NCBI RefSeq assembly: GCF_000968685.2 | Contig: NZ_LAKD02000031.1 | Coordinates: forward strand, 1 to 64,000 | Direction of reading: 5' to 3' | DNA from: Streptomyces antioxidans | Lineage (GTDB): Bacteria > Actinomycetota > Actinomycetes > Streptomycetales > Streptomycetaceae | Length of the DNA stretch: 64,000 bases | Shown here: positions 1 to 7,798 of the stretch, piece by piece | Numbering within the stretch: position 1 is the stretch's first letter | Layout: each line of letters begins with the position of its first letter | Notes under the pieces: model-generated | The model's input: the letters and a program-made list of their open reading frames with translations, nothing else | The model's database searches: none | Told to the model about the DNA's origin: nothing | Translations under genes and position numbers: made by a program

Positions 1-244
1 TTTCGCGCCTTCCGGCGTGTCCACCACTTTAGCGGATTCCCCCGGATGCTCATAATCGAGTTCCCCGGTCCGAATTCCGGGCACGCCGAAATCCATCCCG
101 ATGAGGGGCCGTACAGTAGTGGTTTGCCGCCGGTGCGGCTCGAGTGGTTGTCGCGTTTCCCCGTGGGGCTCCGTGGCAACCCGGTGAACAGTACACGACG
201 CCCCGAGGACCATCAAACCCATGGCCGGACCCCCCATCAGGGCG
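1..244. other. Left window edge, no gene recognised
   Basis: Upstream flank of the trpS leader. No reading frame here has convincing codon bias, a ribosome binding site or a recognisable product, and no RNA gene or strong terminator was seen. It probably holds the upstream intergenic region; the -10 box of the trpS leader transcript starts at 245. Confidence 0.5.
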
Positions 245-250
245 TACTGT
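245..250 (+). promoter_or_regulatory. -10 box of leaderless trpS leader transcript
   Basis: TACTGT lies 7 nt before the ATG at 258, the spacing typical of Streptomyces leaderless transcripts, so the leader peptide could be translated from the first transcribed base. No convincing -35 box is seen, which is common in this genus. Confidence 0.45.
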
Positions 251-257
251 CTATGGC

Positions 258-299
258 ATGACGAGCGCATGTGTTCACCCACGCTGGTGGGCCGCCTGA
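258..299 (+). CDS. Trp leader peptide (13 aa, tandem Trp codons)
   Basis: Reads M-T-S-A-C-V-H-P-R-W-W-A-A-stop, with two consecutive TGG codons at 285-290, three codons before the end. It sits 123 nt upstream of the trpS start and directly before a set of mutually exclusive hairpins. Auxiliary trpS genes of Streptomyces are known to be controlled by ribosome-mediated attenuation through such a leader, as described for S. coelicolor trpRS1. Seen: the peptide, the Trp pair and the hairpins. Inferred: that ribosome stalling at the Trp pair when charged tRNA-Trp is scarce favours the antiterminator. There is no clear Shine-Dalgarno site; a -10 box 7 nt upstream suggests leaderless translation. 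Confidence 0.75.
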   Translation: MTSACVHPRWWAA

Positions 300-360
300 C
301 GGCGGCCGCCCCTTTCACATGCGCAACCACGGCCGCCGCTCCGGCGGCCGTTCGCGTTTC
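289..360 (+). promoter_or_regulatory. Transcription attenuator of trpS
   Basis: Four pairing segments can be read. Segment 1 GGCCGCC (290-296) overlaps the Trp and stop codons of the leader peptide and pairs with segment 2 GGCGGCC (301-307) around a TGAC loop. Segment 2 (301-308) can instead pair with segment 3 CGGCCGCC (330-337). Segment 3 (329-338) also forms a perfect 10-bp stem with segment 4 (342-351) around CTC, followed by a weak T-containing tract. This is the 1:2, 2:3, 3:4 layout of an attenuator: a ribosome held on the Trp codons masks segment 1, frees segment 2 to capture segment 3, and so prevents the terminator. Confidence 0.7.
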
Positions 361-421
361 TCCCTCCCGCGAATCCCGGCCGCCGGGTCGGCGGCCCCGA
401 CACAGCGGGAGACGCGGAGAG

Positions 422-1441
422 ATGACGGAGACGAAGTCGGCACGGCGCCGGATCTTCAGTGGGATCAAACCGAGCGGGCATCTGACCCTCGGGAACTACC
501 TCGGGGCCGTACGCCAGTGGGTCCAGGACGACCAGCACCGTGCCGACGCGCTGTTCTGCGTCGTCGATCTGCACGCGCTGACGGTGGAGCACGATCCGGC
601 GCGGGTGCGGCGGCTCACCCGGCAGGCCGCCACGCTGCTGCTCGCCTCGGGGCTCGACCCCGAGATCTGCACGCTGTTGGTCCAGAGCCATGTGGATGAG
701 CACGCACGGCTGTCCTATCTCATGGAGTGCACGGCCACCGACGGCGAGATGCGGCGGATGATCCAGTACAAGGAGAAGTCCGCGCGGGAGCGGGCGGGAG
801 GGGGGAGCGTACGGCTGTCGCTGCTCACCTATCCGGCGCTGATGGCCGCCGACATCCTCATCTACGGAACGCATGAGGTGCCGGTCGGCGAGGACCAGAC
901 GCAGCATGTGGAGCTGGCCCGGGATCTGGCGCAACGCTTCAACCAGCGCTACGGACCCGTCTTCACCGTGCCCCGGGCCACCAATCCGCGGGTCTCGGCG
1001 CGGGTGATGGATCTGCAGGACCCGACCTCCAAGATGGGGAAGTCGCACGCGGAGACGGCGGGCATCGTCTATCTGCTCGACGAGCCGGATGTGGTGCGGA
1101 AGAAGATCATGCGGGCGGTCACGGACAGCGGCTCCGAGGTGCGGTACGACCGGACGGAGCAGCCGGGGGTGGCCAATCTGCTGGATGTGCTGGCCTCGTG
1201 CACCGATGGCAAACCGGAGGTGCTGGCCGAGGAGTTCAGCTCGTACGGGGCGCTGAAGGGGGCGACGGCCGAGGCGGTGCTGGAGGTACTGCGTCCGCTT
1301 CAGGCCCGCCACGCCGAGCTGTGCGCCGACCCGTCGTATGTGGACGGGGTGCTGCGGGCCGGGGCCGAGCGGGCGCGGGCGCTGGCCCGGCCCCGGGTGG
1401 ACGAGGCGTATGCGGCGGTCGGGCTGTTGCCTCCGGCCTGA
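422..1441 (+). CDS. trpS: Tryptophan--tRNA ligase
   Basis: Class I aminoacyl-tRNA synthetase that charges tRNA-Trp (339 aa, usual length). The HIGH-type signature is PSGHLTLGN (residues 17-25) and the KMSKS-type loop is KMGKS in SKMGKSH. The ATG at 422 follows GGGAGACGCGGAGAG and gives the expected N-terminus just before the Rossmann fold; longer in-frame starts would add an implausible leader. It is preceded by a Trp-codon leader peptide and attenuator, as in the auxiliary, indolmycin-resistant trpRS1 type of S. coelicolor. Whether this copy is the housekeeping or the antibiotic-insensitive enzyme cannot be decided from the sequence alone, although the attenuator favours the latter. Confidence 0.95.
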   Translation: MTETKSARRRIFSGIKPSGHLTLGNYLGAVRQWVQDDQHRADALFCVVDLHALTVEHDPARVRRLTRQAATLLLASGLDPEICTLLVQSHVDEHARLSYLMECTATDGEMRRMIQYKEKSARERAGGGSVRLSLLTYPALMAADILIYGTHEVPVGEDQTQHVELARDLAQRFNQRYGPVFTVPRATNPRVSARVMDLQDPTSKMGKSHAETAGIVYLLDEPDVVRKKIMRAVTDSGSEVRYDRTEQPGVANLLDVLASCTDGKPEVLAEEFSSYGALKGATAEAVLEVLRPLQARHAELCADPSYVDGVLRAGAERARALARPRVDEAYAAVGLLPPA

Positions 1442-1493
1442 GCGAGGCGGCTCTCCGCCAGGCTCTCCATCGGGGTCGCCGCCGGGCTCTCCG

Positions 1494-2303
1494 TCAGCCG
1501 TTGCCGGAGGCGAGCTCGCGGCTGCGGTCGCGGGCCGCCTCCAGCGCGGCGATCAGCGCGGCGCGCACCCCGTGGCTCTCCAGCTCGCGGATGGCGTTGA
1601 TGGTGGTGCCCGCCGGGGAGGTCACGGCCTCGCGCAGCTTGACCGGATGCTGATCGCTGTCGCGCAGCATCACCGCCGCGCCGATGGCCGCCTGGACGAT
1701 CAGGTCATGGGCCTTGTCGCGGGGCAGGCCCAGCAGGATGCCCGCGTCGGTCATCGCCTCGACGAGGAAGTAGAAGTAGGCCGGGCCGGAGCCGGAGAGC
1801 GCGGTCGCGGCGTCCTGCTGGGACTCGGGAACGCGGAGCGTCTTGCCGACGCCGCCGAAGATCGCCTCGGTGTGGGCAAGGTGCTCCTCGGTGGCGTGGC
1901 TGCCCGCCGAGATGACGGACATGGCCTCGTCGACCAGCGCCGGGGTGTTGGTCATGACCCGTACGACCGGGGTACCGGCGGCCAGACGCGCCTCGAAGAA
2001 GGAGGTGGGGATGCCGGCGGCGCCCGAGACCACGAGCCGGTCGGCGGGGACATGCGGGGCGAGCTCATCGAGCAGGGCGCCCATGTCCTGCGGTTTGACG
2101 GTGAGGATAAGGGTCTCGGCGGCCTTGGCGGCCTCGGCGTTGGAGACGGCCTCGACGCCGTGGCGCGACCGAAGCTCCTCGGCGCGCTCGGGGCGGCGGG
2201 CCGTGACCAGCAGGTCGGACGGCGGCCAGCCGCCCCGGATCATTCCGCTGAGAAGGGCTTCACCGATCTTTCCCGTGCCGAGCACGGCGACCTTCTCCGT
2301 CAT
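1494..2303 (-). CDS. proC: Pyrroline-5-carboxylate reductase
   Basis: Catalyses the last step of proline synthesis, NADPH-dependent reduction of pyrroline-5-carboxylate. The 269-residue protein begins with a Rossmann motif (VAVLGTGKIGEALLSG), contains the family stretch around TVKPQD, and ends with the helical dimerisation domain carrying ALSGSGPAYFY and the P5CR signature region near LREAVTSPAGTT. The ATG at 2303 places the nucleotide-binding strand at residue 4, as usual; longer in-frame starts would give a low-quality N-terminal extension. It is convergent with trpS, with about 50 bp between the stop codons. It appears to be transcribed alone. Confidence 0.95.
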   Translation of the reverse strand: MTEKVAVLGTGKIGEALLSGMIRGGWPPSDLLVTARRPERAEELRSRHGVEAVSNAEAAKAAETLILTVKPQDMGALLDELAPHVPADRLVVSGAAGIPTSFFEARLAAGTPVVRVMTNTPALVDEAMSVISAGSHATEEHLAHTEAIFGGVGKTLRVPESQQDAATALSGSGPAYFYFLVEAMTDAGILLGLPRDKAHDLIVQAAIGAAVMLRDSDQHPVKLREAVTSPAGTTINAIRELESHGVRAALIAALEAARDRSRELASGNG

Positions 2304-2613
2304 GGTGCGGCTCTCCTCATGCCTGTGCGGCCCGTGCGGGTGCTGTGTAGCTGTTCTCCGCCATCCTCGCACGGGTGGCGCATTTCCCTTGGCCCTTATG
2401 AATTTCTTATTCGTTGTTCGATGAATTAATTTTTGCGCGCCATCCGGCGTGACCCGGCGGCCGATTTGCGCCCGCGCCAACCAGGGCGCCCGGAACGAAT
2501 CAGTCCCTGTTCGATGACTCCGAGTTCACAAGTCGGTTACATATCGACTTGCAAATGGTCACAGTCTCATGGACACAATGGGTCTCGGTGTCTATACGTA
2601 CGGGAAGGGGGCG
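2304..2613. promoter_or_regulatory. proC / secreted-protein intergenic region with inverted repeat
   Basis: A 310-bp divergent promoter region. It holds an unusually A+T-rich patch (about 2396-2436) that probably contains the proC promoter, and an inverted repeat CAAGTCG-N9-CGACTTG at 2529-2551, some 60 bp before the next gene, which could be an operator. No gene was recognised inside it. Confidence 0.4.
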
Positions 2614-3000
2614 ATGGTGAGGGCGATCCGGCATACCGCTCATGCACTGGTAACGGCGGTTGCCGTGTTACTTGCCCTCTTCATCGCCGCCGATTCCGCG
2701 TCCGCGCAGGTCATCCATCCAGAATTGATCAGTGCCAGCGCATCAGCCGATCCGCGGCCGACCACAGAATCACTGGTATCCGCGCACGGCGACCACGGAA
2801 CCGAGGATTGCAAGGGGCTCCGCAGAAGGGCCCCGCTCACCGCTCCGACACCGGGCGGCAAATACGGATGTGTGTGCGGTTGCGATGCCGGTGTTCGGGT
2901 GCCGCGTCCCGCCATCTCCGCCTCGGTCACCGGACGGCAGGCCGTTCCCGTATCGAGATCGGGCGAACTGCCCGTCATCCTCCAGATCTTCCGCTGCTGA
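2614..3000 (+). CDS. Small predicted secreted protein
   Basis: No family was recognised. The 128-residue product starts with MVRAIRHTAHALVTAVAVLL and continues through a hydrophobic stretch to an ADSASAQ cleavage-like site (about residue 31), so it is probably exported by Sec. The mature part has a CVCGC cluster, suggesting disulfides or metal binding, and ends with a Cys. The ATG at 2614 directly follows the purine-rich GGGAAGGGGG. It lies 200 bp upstream of the SulP transporter on the same strand and may be co-transcribed, but nothing in the sequence ties it functionally to transport. A purely hypothetical protein is an acceptable alternative. Confidence 0.55.
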   Translation: MVRAIRHTAHALVTAVAVLLALFIAADSASAQVIHPELISASASADPRPTTESLVSAHGDHGTEDCKGLRRRAPLTAPTPGGKYGCVCGCDAGVRVPRPAISASVTGRQAVPVSRSGELPVILQIFRC

Positions 3001-3040
3001 GAATTCACACCGCCGTGGCCCTGCGGGTCCCGCTCAGCAC

Positions 3041-3080
3041 TTCTCAACGCTTCTCACGCGTTCTCAACGCTTTCCACGCG
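3041..3080. repeat. 20-bp tandem direct repeat
   Basis: Two adjacent copies, TTCTCAACGCTTCTCACGCG and a second differing at two positions, lie between the secreted-protein gene and the SulP gene. They could be a regulator binding array or a replication-slippage duplication. Confidence 0.6.
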
Positions 3081-3199
3081 TCTCGCAGCAAGCGATCTCA
3101 ACCGCCAGCGACCGATTCCATCGATCCCACTGACGTAGCGCTATGCCGTGCCCCCGCCTGCCCATGAGCCGGTGACGGGGCGCACTGGAGGCAACCCTC

Positions 3200-4774
3200 A
3201 TGCGAAATCTCCTTGACCGTTTCCGTGGTGCCGGAGGCACCTCAGGCTCATCCGGCGCCGGACCCCTCCGGCGCTCATCCGGCGCCGGAACCTTCCGCGC
3301 CGACTTCACCGCTTCTCTCGTCGTCTTCCTGGTGGCCGTCCCCCTGTGCGTGGGGGTGGCGGTCGCCTCCGGCGTACCGGCCGAGCTCGGCCTGATCACC
3401 GGCATCGTCGGCGGGCTGGTCACCGGCTTTCTGCCGGGCAGCAGCCTGCAGGTGTCCGGCCCCGCCGCCGGTCTGACCGTGCTGGTCTACGAGGCCGTGG
3501 AGACATACGGCGTCGCCGCGCTCGGCGTCCTCGTCCTCGTCTCCGGACTGCTCCAGCTGGCCATGGGCGCGTTCGGCCTCGGCCGCTGGTTCCGGGCGAT
3601 CTCCGTCGCCGTGGTCCAGGGCATGCTCGCGGGCATCGGCCTGGTGCTGATCGCCGGACAGCTCTACGCGCTCGCCGACGCCAAGGCGCCGAGCAGCGGA
3701 CTCGACAAGATCTTCAACATTCCGGGGCTCATCGCGGATGTGGCCGGTTCCGCGGACGCCCTGAAGGCGGTCGCCGTGGGCGCCGGGACGATCGTCGTCC
3801 TGGTGCTGTGGCCGCGCTTCCGCCAGGGCGCCAAGGTGTTGCCCGCGCCGCTGGCGGCCGTCGCGCTCGCCACCGCCGCGACCGCGATCCTCGACCTGCC
3901 GATCGCGCGGGTCGAGGTCAAGGGCCTGCTGGACGCCGTCCAGCCGCCCGGCGGCGGTGAGTTCCAGGCCCTCGCCGAGGTGGGCGTCCTCGGCACCGTG
4001 CTCGCGTTCACGCTGATCGCCTCCGCCGAGAGCCTGTTCAGCGCCGCGGCCGTGGACCGGCTGCACGACGGTCCGCGCACCGACTACAACAAGGAGCTGA
4101 TGGCGCAGGGCGCGGGCAACACGGTGTGCGGTCTGCTGGGCGCGCTGCCGATGACCGCGGTGATCGTACGGAGCGCGGCCAATGTGCAGGCCGGTGCGAA
4201 GACGAAGGCGTCGCGGGTACTGCACGGTGTGTGGCTGCTGGTCTTCGCGGTGCTCTTCCCCTCGGCGCTGGGCATCATCCCGGTGGCGACGCTCGCCGGG
4301 GTGCTGGTGTACTCCGGCTGGAAGCTGATCCCCACCAAGGACCTGGTGCCGCTGTGGAAGACCCACCGGGGTGAGGCGATCATCCTGATCGTCACCGCCG
4401 GGGCGATCGTGATCACCAATATGTTCGAGGGCGTGATCATCGGTCTGCTGATGGCCGTGGCCAAGACCGCCTGGGAGACCTCGCATGTGCATGTCGAGGT
4501 CAGCGGGCACGAGGACGACGAGGGCTCCGGTTCGGGCTCCGGCTCCGGCGACCAGCCCCTGCGCGTCCGGGTGCGCGGCAACGCGACCTTCCTGCGACTG
4601 CCCAAGCTGCTGGACGAGTTGGAGGGGCTGCCCCGGAAGCGCGAGGTGGAGCTCGACCTGACCGGACTGCGCCATGTGGACCACGCCTGTGAGATGGCGC
4701 TGGCCACCTGGACCGAGCGGCATAACGCGGTGGTCAAGCGGGACGCCGCGCTCGAGGAGCGGATCCCGGCGTAA
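3200..4774 (+). CDS. SulP family inorganic anion transporter
   Basis: Membrane transporter of the SulP/SLC26 family (524 aa), moving sulfate or bicarbonate-type anions. After a short Ser/Gly-rich N-terminus, a run of about 10-12 hydrophobic helices fills residues 35-430, including the family-type VPLCVGVAVASG and LPGSSLQVSGPAAGLT regions. The C-terminus (about 455-515) is a STAS-like cytoplasmic domain with the strand-helix pattern around VELDLTGLRHVDHACEMAL, joined by a Ser-Gly repeat linker. No carbonic anhydrase domain is fused, though some actinobacterial SulP genes have one. The start follows GGAGGCAACCCTC. A perfect terminator hairpin lies just downstream. Confidence 0.9.
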   Translation: MRNLLDRFRGAGGTSGSSGAGPLRRSSGAGTFRADFTASLVVFLVAVPLCVGVAVASGVPAELGLITGIVGGLVTGFLPGSSLQVSGPAAGLTVLVYEAVETYGVAALGVLVLVSGLLQLAMGAFGLGRWFRAISVAVVQGMLAGIGLVLIAGQLYALADAKAPSSGLDKIFNIPGLIADVAGSADALKAVAVGAGTIVVLVLWPRFRQGAKVLPAPLAAVALATAATAILDLPIARVEVKGLLDAVQPPGGGEFQALAEVGVLGTVLAFTLIASAESLFSAAAVDRLHDGPRTDYNKELMAQGAGNTVCGLLGALPMTAVIVRSAANVQAGAKTKASRVLHGVWLLVFAVLFPSALGIIPVATLAGVLVYSGWKLIPTKDLVPLWKTHRGEAIILIVTAGAIVITNMFEGVIIGLLMAVAKTAWETSHVHVEVSGHEDDEGSGSGSGSGDQPLRVRVRGNATFLRLPKLLDELEGLPRKREVELDLTGLRHVDHACEMALATWTERHNAVVKRDAALEERIPA

Positions 4775-4818
4775 CGGCCTCCGTATCGGTCCGTAGAGGT
4801 GCGTAGAGGTCTGTTGAA

Positions 4819-4868
4819 GTAGAGGTCCGTAGAGGAGGGGGAGGCTCCCCTCCTCTACGGACCTCTAC
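4819..4868. terminator. Bidirectional terminator between SulP and SH3 genes
   Basis: A perfect 22-bp stem (4819-4840 paired with 4847-4868) closes a 6-nt loop GAGGCT between two convergent genes. The arm core AGGTCCGTAGAGGAGGGG belongs to a cluster of CCGTAGAGG-type repeats starting near 4790. It has no T-tract on either side, as is usual for Streptomyces terminators. Confidence 0.8.
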
Positions 4869-4886
4869 GTCCTCTACGGACCGCTG

Positions 4887-5207
4887 TCAGCCGCAGGGCA
4901 CGGTGACGAAGCCGTCGCTGCCGGTGTTCACATACGCGTCGGCGACGTACTGACCCGGGGCGATGTTGTCCCAGATGTCCGAAGTGCCGTACGGCCCCGA
5001 GACCTTCTGGCCGTGCCGCTGGCAGCGGATGGGGACCCGGCTGTTGTACGGCAGCACCTTCACGATCCCGTAGTTGGTGCCGGGCCCGCTGCGGACGTTC
5101 ACCTGGTAGCCGGGCGCGACCGGATAGGTGATCGCTCCGGCGGTGGTTTCCACGGTGTCCGCGGCGTCGGTGGTGGCTGCGGTGTCCGCGGTTTCTTCGA
5201 TGGCCAT
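4887..5207 (-). CDS. SH3-domain (SH3b-like) protein
   Basis: A 106-residue protein with a Thr/Ala-rich N-terminus (about residues 1-30) followed by a bacterial SH3 fold. The motif VNVRSGPGTNYGIVKVL is typical of SH3_3 domains, and the tail has paired cysteines (RCQRHG and VTVPCG) that may form a disulfide. Such domains usually bind peptidoglycan or cell-surface ligands, but no clear signal peptide is visible, so its location is uncertain. The ATG at 5207 follows GGGGGAGGGGCC; two upstream in-frame ATGs lack such a site. It diverges from the kinase gene, with a perfect palindrome in the shared promoter region. Confidence 0.75.
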   Translation of the reverse strand: MAIEETADTAATTDAADTVETTAGAITYPVAPGYQVNVRSGPGTNYGIVKVLPYNSRVPIRCQRHGQKVSGPYGTSDIWDNIAPGQYVADAYVNTGSDGFVTVPCG

Positions 5208-5249
5208 GGCGGCCCCTCCCCCGTTGAACTTCATTCCGAAGTTGTGCAT

Positions 5250-5273
5250 ATGTCGTGTGAAGTGACACGACAT
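5250..5273. promoter_or_regulatory. Perfect 9-bp palindromic operator candidate
   Basis: ATGTCGTGT-GAAGTG-ACACGACAT is a perfect inverted repeat with 9-bp arms, in the divergent promoter between the SH3 protein gene and the Ser/Thr kinase gene. Its position, 43 bp from one start and about 80 bp from the other, suits a repressor site. No regulator gene lies next to it, so the cognate protein is unknown. Confidence 0.6.
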
Positions 5274-5353
5274 GCGGAGGCTAACAAGGCTCGCACGTGT
5301 CATCGACTAGGCTCGCCGAGTCGCGAATGCGGCCGAATTCACGGGGGTGGGGC

Positions 5354-7675
5354 ATGCCGCCGGTGCACAGAGCCGGGACGGGCCCGGAAGCGGAGGACCC
5401 GGAGTACGCCGGGCAGTACCAGCTCGAGGCGCGCCTCGGATCCGGTGGCATGGGCGTGGTCCACCTGGCCCGCTCGCCCTCGGGGCGGCGGCTCGCGGTG
5501 AAGGTCGTCCATGCCGAGCTGGCCGAAGACCCCGAGTTCCGGGCGCGGTTCCGCCAGGAGGTGGGTGCCGCCCGGCGGGTCAGCGGCGCGTTCACGGCGC
5601 CCGTGGTGGATGCCGACCCGGAGGGGCCGCGGCCCTGGATGGCCACCCTCTACATCCCCGGCCCGACCCTCGCCGAACACGTCAAGCGGAGCGGCCCGTT
5701 GGCGCCGGACGAGACGGTACGGCTGGCGGCGGGGCTCGCCGAGGCGCTGCGGGACATCCATCGGGCGGGCGTGGTGCACCGCGATCTCAAGCCGAGCAAC
5801 GTACTGCTGGCGGCGGACGGCCCGAAGGTCATCGACTTCGGCATCTCCCGGCCGTCCGACAGCGAACTCCGCACCGAGACGGGGCAGTTGATCGGCACCC
5901 CGCCCTTCATGGCGCCGGAGCAGTTCCAGCGGCCACGGGCGGTGGGACCGGCGGCGGATGTGTTCGCGCTGGGCTCGGTGCTGGTGCACGCGGCCACCGG
6001 GCGGGGGCCGTTCGAGTCCGACAGTCCGTACATCGTGGCGTACCAAGTGGTGCACGACGAGGCGGATCTGGCGGGGGTGCCGGATGAGCTGCTGCCGCTG
6101 GTCCAGCGGTGTCTGGCCAAGAATCCCGAGGAACGGCCCACGCCTGACGCCCTGATGACGGTCCTGCGCGCGGTACGCGGCCCCCATGCGCCGGTGGCGC
6201 GCGGGCCGGTACCGCTGGTGCCGCAGCAGCGGACGCCGGAGCCGCACTCGCTGCCGGGCGGGCGCTGGGGGCAGGACGACGGCGCCGCCGATACGCGGGC
6301 GAAGGCCCTTGCCGAAACGGCGGATCCCCACGCGGCGGATGCCGATACGCATGCGAAGGCGGCTCCCGAGCCCGAACCTGCCGCCGACCAGCCCGAGCCG
6401 GGGGCGGACCAGCCCGGGCCGGGAGCGGACCAGCCCGGGGTGCGGCGCCGGGGGATCCGGCGGTGGGCCCTCTCCGGGGCCGCGGCCGTCGTGCTGCTCG
6501 GCGGGGGCACGGTCGTCGCACTGCGCCCGTTCGACGGCAAGGACACCTCCGGCGGCGGCCGACCGCGGGTCAGCGCGGCGACCGCCGAGGCGTGGCGCCC
6601 CTGGACGACCGGGCTGCACGTCGGGAAGGCCGCGGGCTCGGGGGCGCGGCCCGCGTTCTGCGCGTACGGAGCGGACGCGCTGTACTGCGCGCGGCGCGGT
6701 GTCGAGGCCGCCCGGGTCGATCCGGACGACGGCCGCGTGGTCTGGTCACGGCCGTCCGCGGCGGCGCGCCCCGGTGACGGCGCGACGATCTCGGCTCCCG
6801 TGGTCGCGGGCGGTCTGGTGCGGACGGTGTCCCCGGACGGCGGGCGGATGCGGGCGCTCGACGCCTCGGACCACCGTGTCCGCTGGACCCGCGATCTGTC
6901 CCACTACCAGGGCGGGGTCTACTCCTCGGGCGACACCGTGCTGCTGGTCGCGCCGGACGGCGCGGTCACGGCGGTGAACGGGGCGACGAACAAGGAGCGT
7001 TGGAGCCACCGGCTGCCCGGCCACGCCCGGCCCGCCTTCTTCTCGTACGGCGACGGCCGCACCGCGTACGCCGTGACCAGCGCGGGTGACGGCTCGCGCA
7101 CCCAGGTCACGGCGGTGGACACGGAGCGCGGCACGACGCGCTGGCACGCCTCGCTCAGCGGCAACCTCACCCCGGCCGGAAGCGGCCCGGATGGCGTGCT
7201 GCTGCTGACCGAGACGGACGCCAGTACCAGTACCACCGCCGTGGTCCGCTACGACCCGGAGCGGCGCGCGGCGCGGCGGGTCGCGCTGTCCGCGCCGGTG
7301 TCCGCGATCAGCGCGGTCACCAGCGGCGACCGGGTGTATGTGCTGGGCACGGACGGCGGGTTGATGGCCGTCGACACCGCGCGCGGGGGCTCGGCGCGGG
7401 CCCGGCTCTGGCGCCTGGAGACCTCGGTCTCCAATGCGTCGCCGCTGGTGGCGGCGGACGGCCGGCTGTACTTCTCGGCGGCGGACGGCAGGCTGCTGGC
7501 CGTGGACGCCGAGCGGGGTGAGCTGATCGGCGAGACCCGCTCGCGCGGGGGCGCGGCCGGTCAGGGCTTCCTGGATCTGATGCCCGCGCCGGTGGTGGCG
7601 GACGACAAGGTGTTCGCCACGGCCCCGGACGGCACGCTCTTCGCCGTGGACGGGCGCGATCCGGCCGATTGGTGA
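5354..7675 (+). CDS. Membrane Ser/Thr protein kinase with PQQ-like beta-propeller
   Basis: A 773-residue Hanks-type kinase. The catalytic domain spans about residues 20-275: glycine loop GSGGMGVV (29-36), ATP lysine K50, HRDLKPSN with catalytic D144, DFG (161-163) and APE in FMAPEQ. A Pro/Ala/Asp-rich juxtamembrane linker follows, then one transmembrane helix near residues 374-395. The extracellular C-terminus has repeated blade motifs such as RVWS/VRWTRDL and LYFSAADGRLLAVDAERGE, typical of PQQ-binding-like beta-propellers used as ligand sensors. The ATG at 5354 directly follows GGGGGTGGGG; an upstream in-frame ATG would add a poor extension. Signal and substrates are unknown. Confidence 0.9.
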   Translation: MPPVHRAGTGPEAEDPEYAGQYQLEARLGSGGMGVVHLARSPSGRRLAVKVVHAELAEDPEFRARFRQEVGAARRVSGAFTAPVVDADPEGPRPWMATLYIPGPTLAEHVKRSGPLAPDETVRLAAGLAEALRDIHRAGVVHRDLKPSNVLLAADGPKVIDFGISRPSDSELRTETGQLIGTPPFMAPEQFQRPRAVGPAADVFALGSVLVHAATGRGPFESDSPYIVAYQVVHDEADLAGVPDELLPLVQRCLAKNPEERPTPDALMTVLRAVRGPHAPVARGPVPLVPQQRTPEPHSLPGGRWGQDDGAADTRAKALAETADPHAADADTHAKAAPEPEPAADQPEPGADQPGPGADQPGVRRRGIRRWALSGAAAVVLLGGGTVVALRPFDGKDTSGGGRPRVSAATAEAWRPWTTGLHVGKAAGSGARPAFCAYGADALYCARRGVEAARVDPDDGRVVWSRPSAAARPGDGATISAPVVAGGLVRTVSPDGGRMRALDASDHRVRWTRDLSHYQGGVYSSGDTVLLVAPDGAVTAVNGATNKERWSHRLPGHARPAFFSYGDGRTAYAVTSAGDGSRTQVTAVDTERGTTRWHASLSGNLTPAGSGPDGVLLLTETDASTSTTAVVRYDPERRAARRVALSAPVSAISAVTSGDRVYVLGTDGGLMAVDTARGGSARARLWRLETSVSNASPLVAADGRLYFSAADGRLLAVDAERGELIGETRSRGGAAGQGFLDLMPAPVVADDKVFATAPDGTLFAVDGRDPADW

Positions 7676-7798
7676 GCGGCGCGTACCGGACCCCGGTGGC
7701 GTCCCCGCCGAGCTGACGCCGGGGCGGAGACGCCCGCACCACGGTCCGCGGCTACGACACGCCGGAAGTGTCCGGGGCGGGTGGCAGCGCCCGGGGCG

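Noticed and set aside
46..261. Short plus-strand reading frame at the left edge
   Set aside because: No ribosome site, poor codon bias and overlap with the trpS leader promoter; the leader peptide frame fits better.
275..1312. Long minus-strand frame opposite trpS
   Set aside because: Mirror frame of a well-supported gene, a common effect of high GC; low-complexity His/Arg/Gly composition.
3275..4723. Long minus-strand frame opposite the SulP gene
   Set aside because: Codon-bias shadow with no recognisable domain; the plus-strand transporter is clear.
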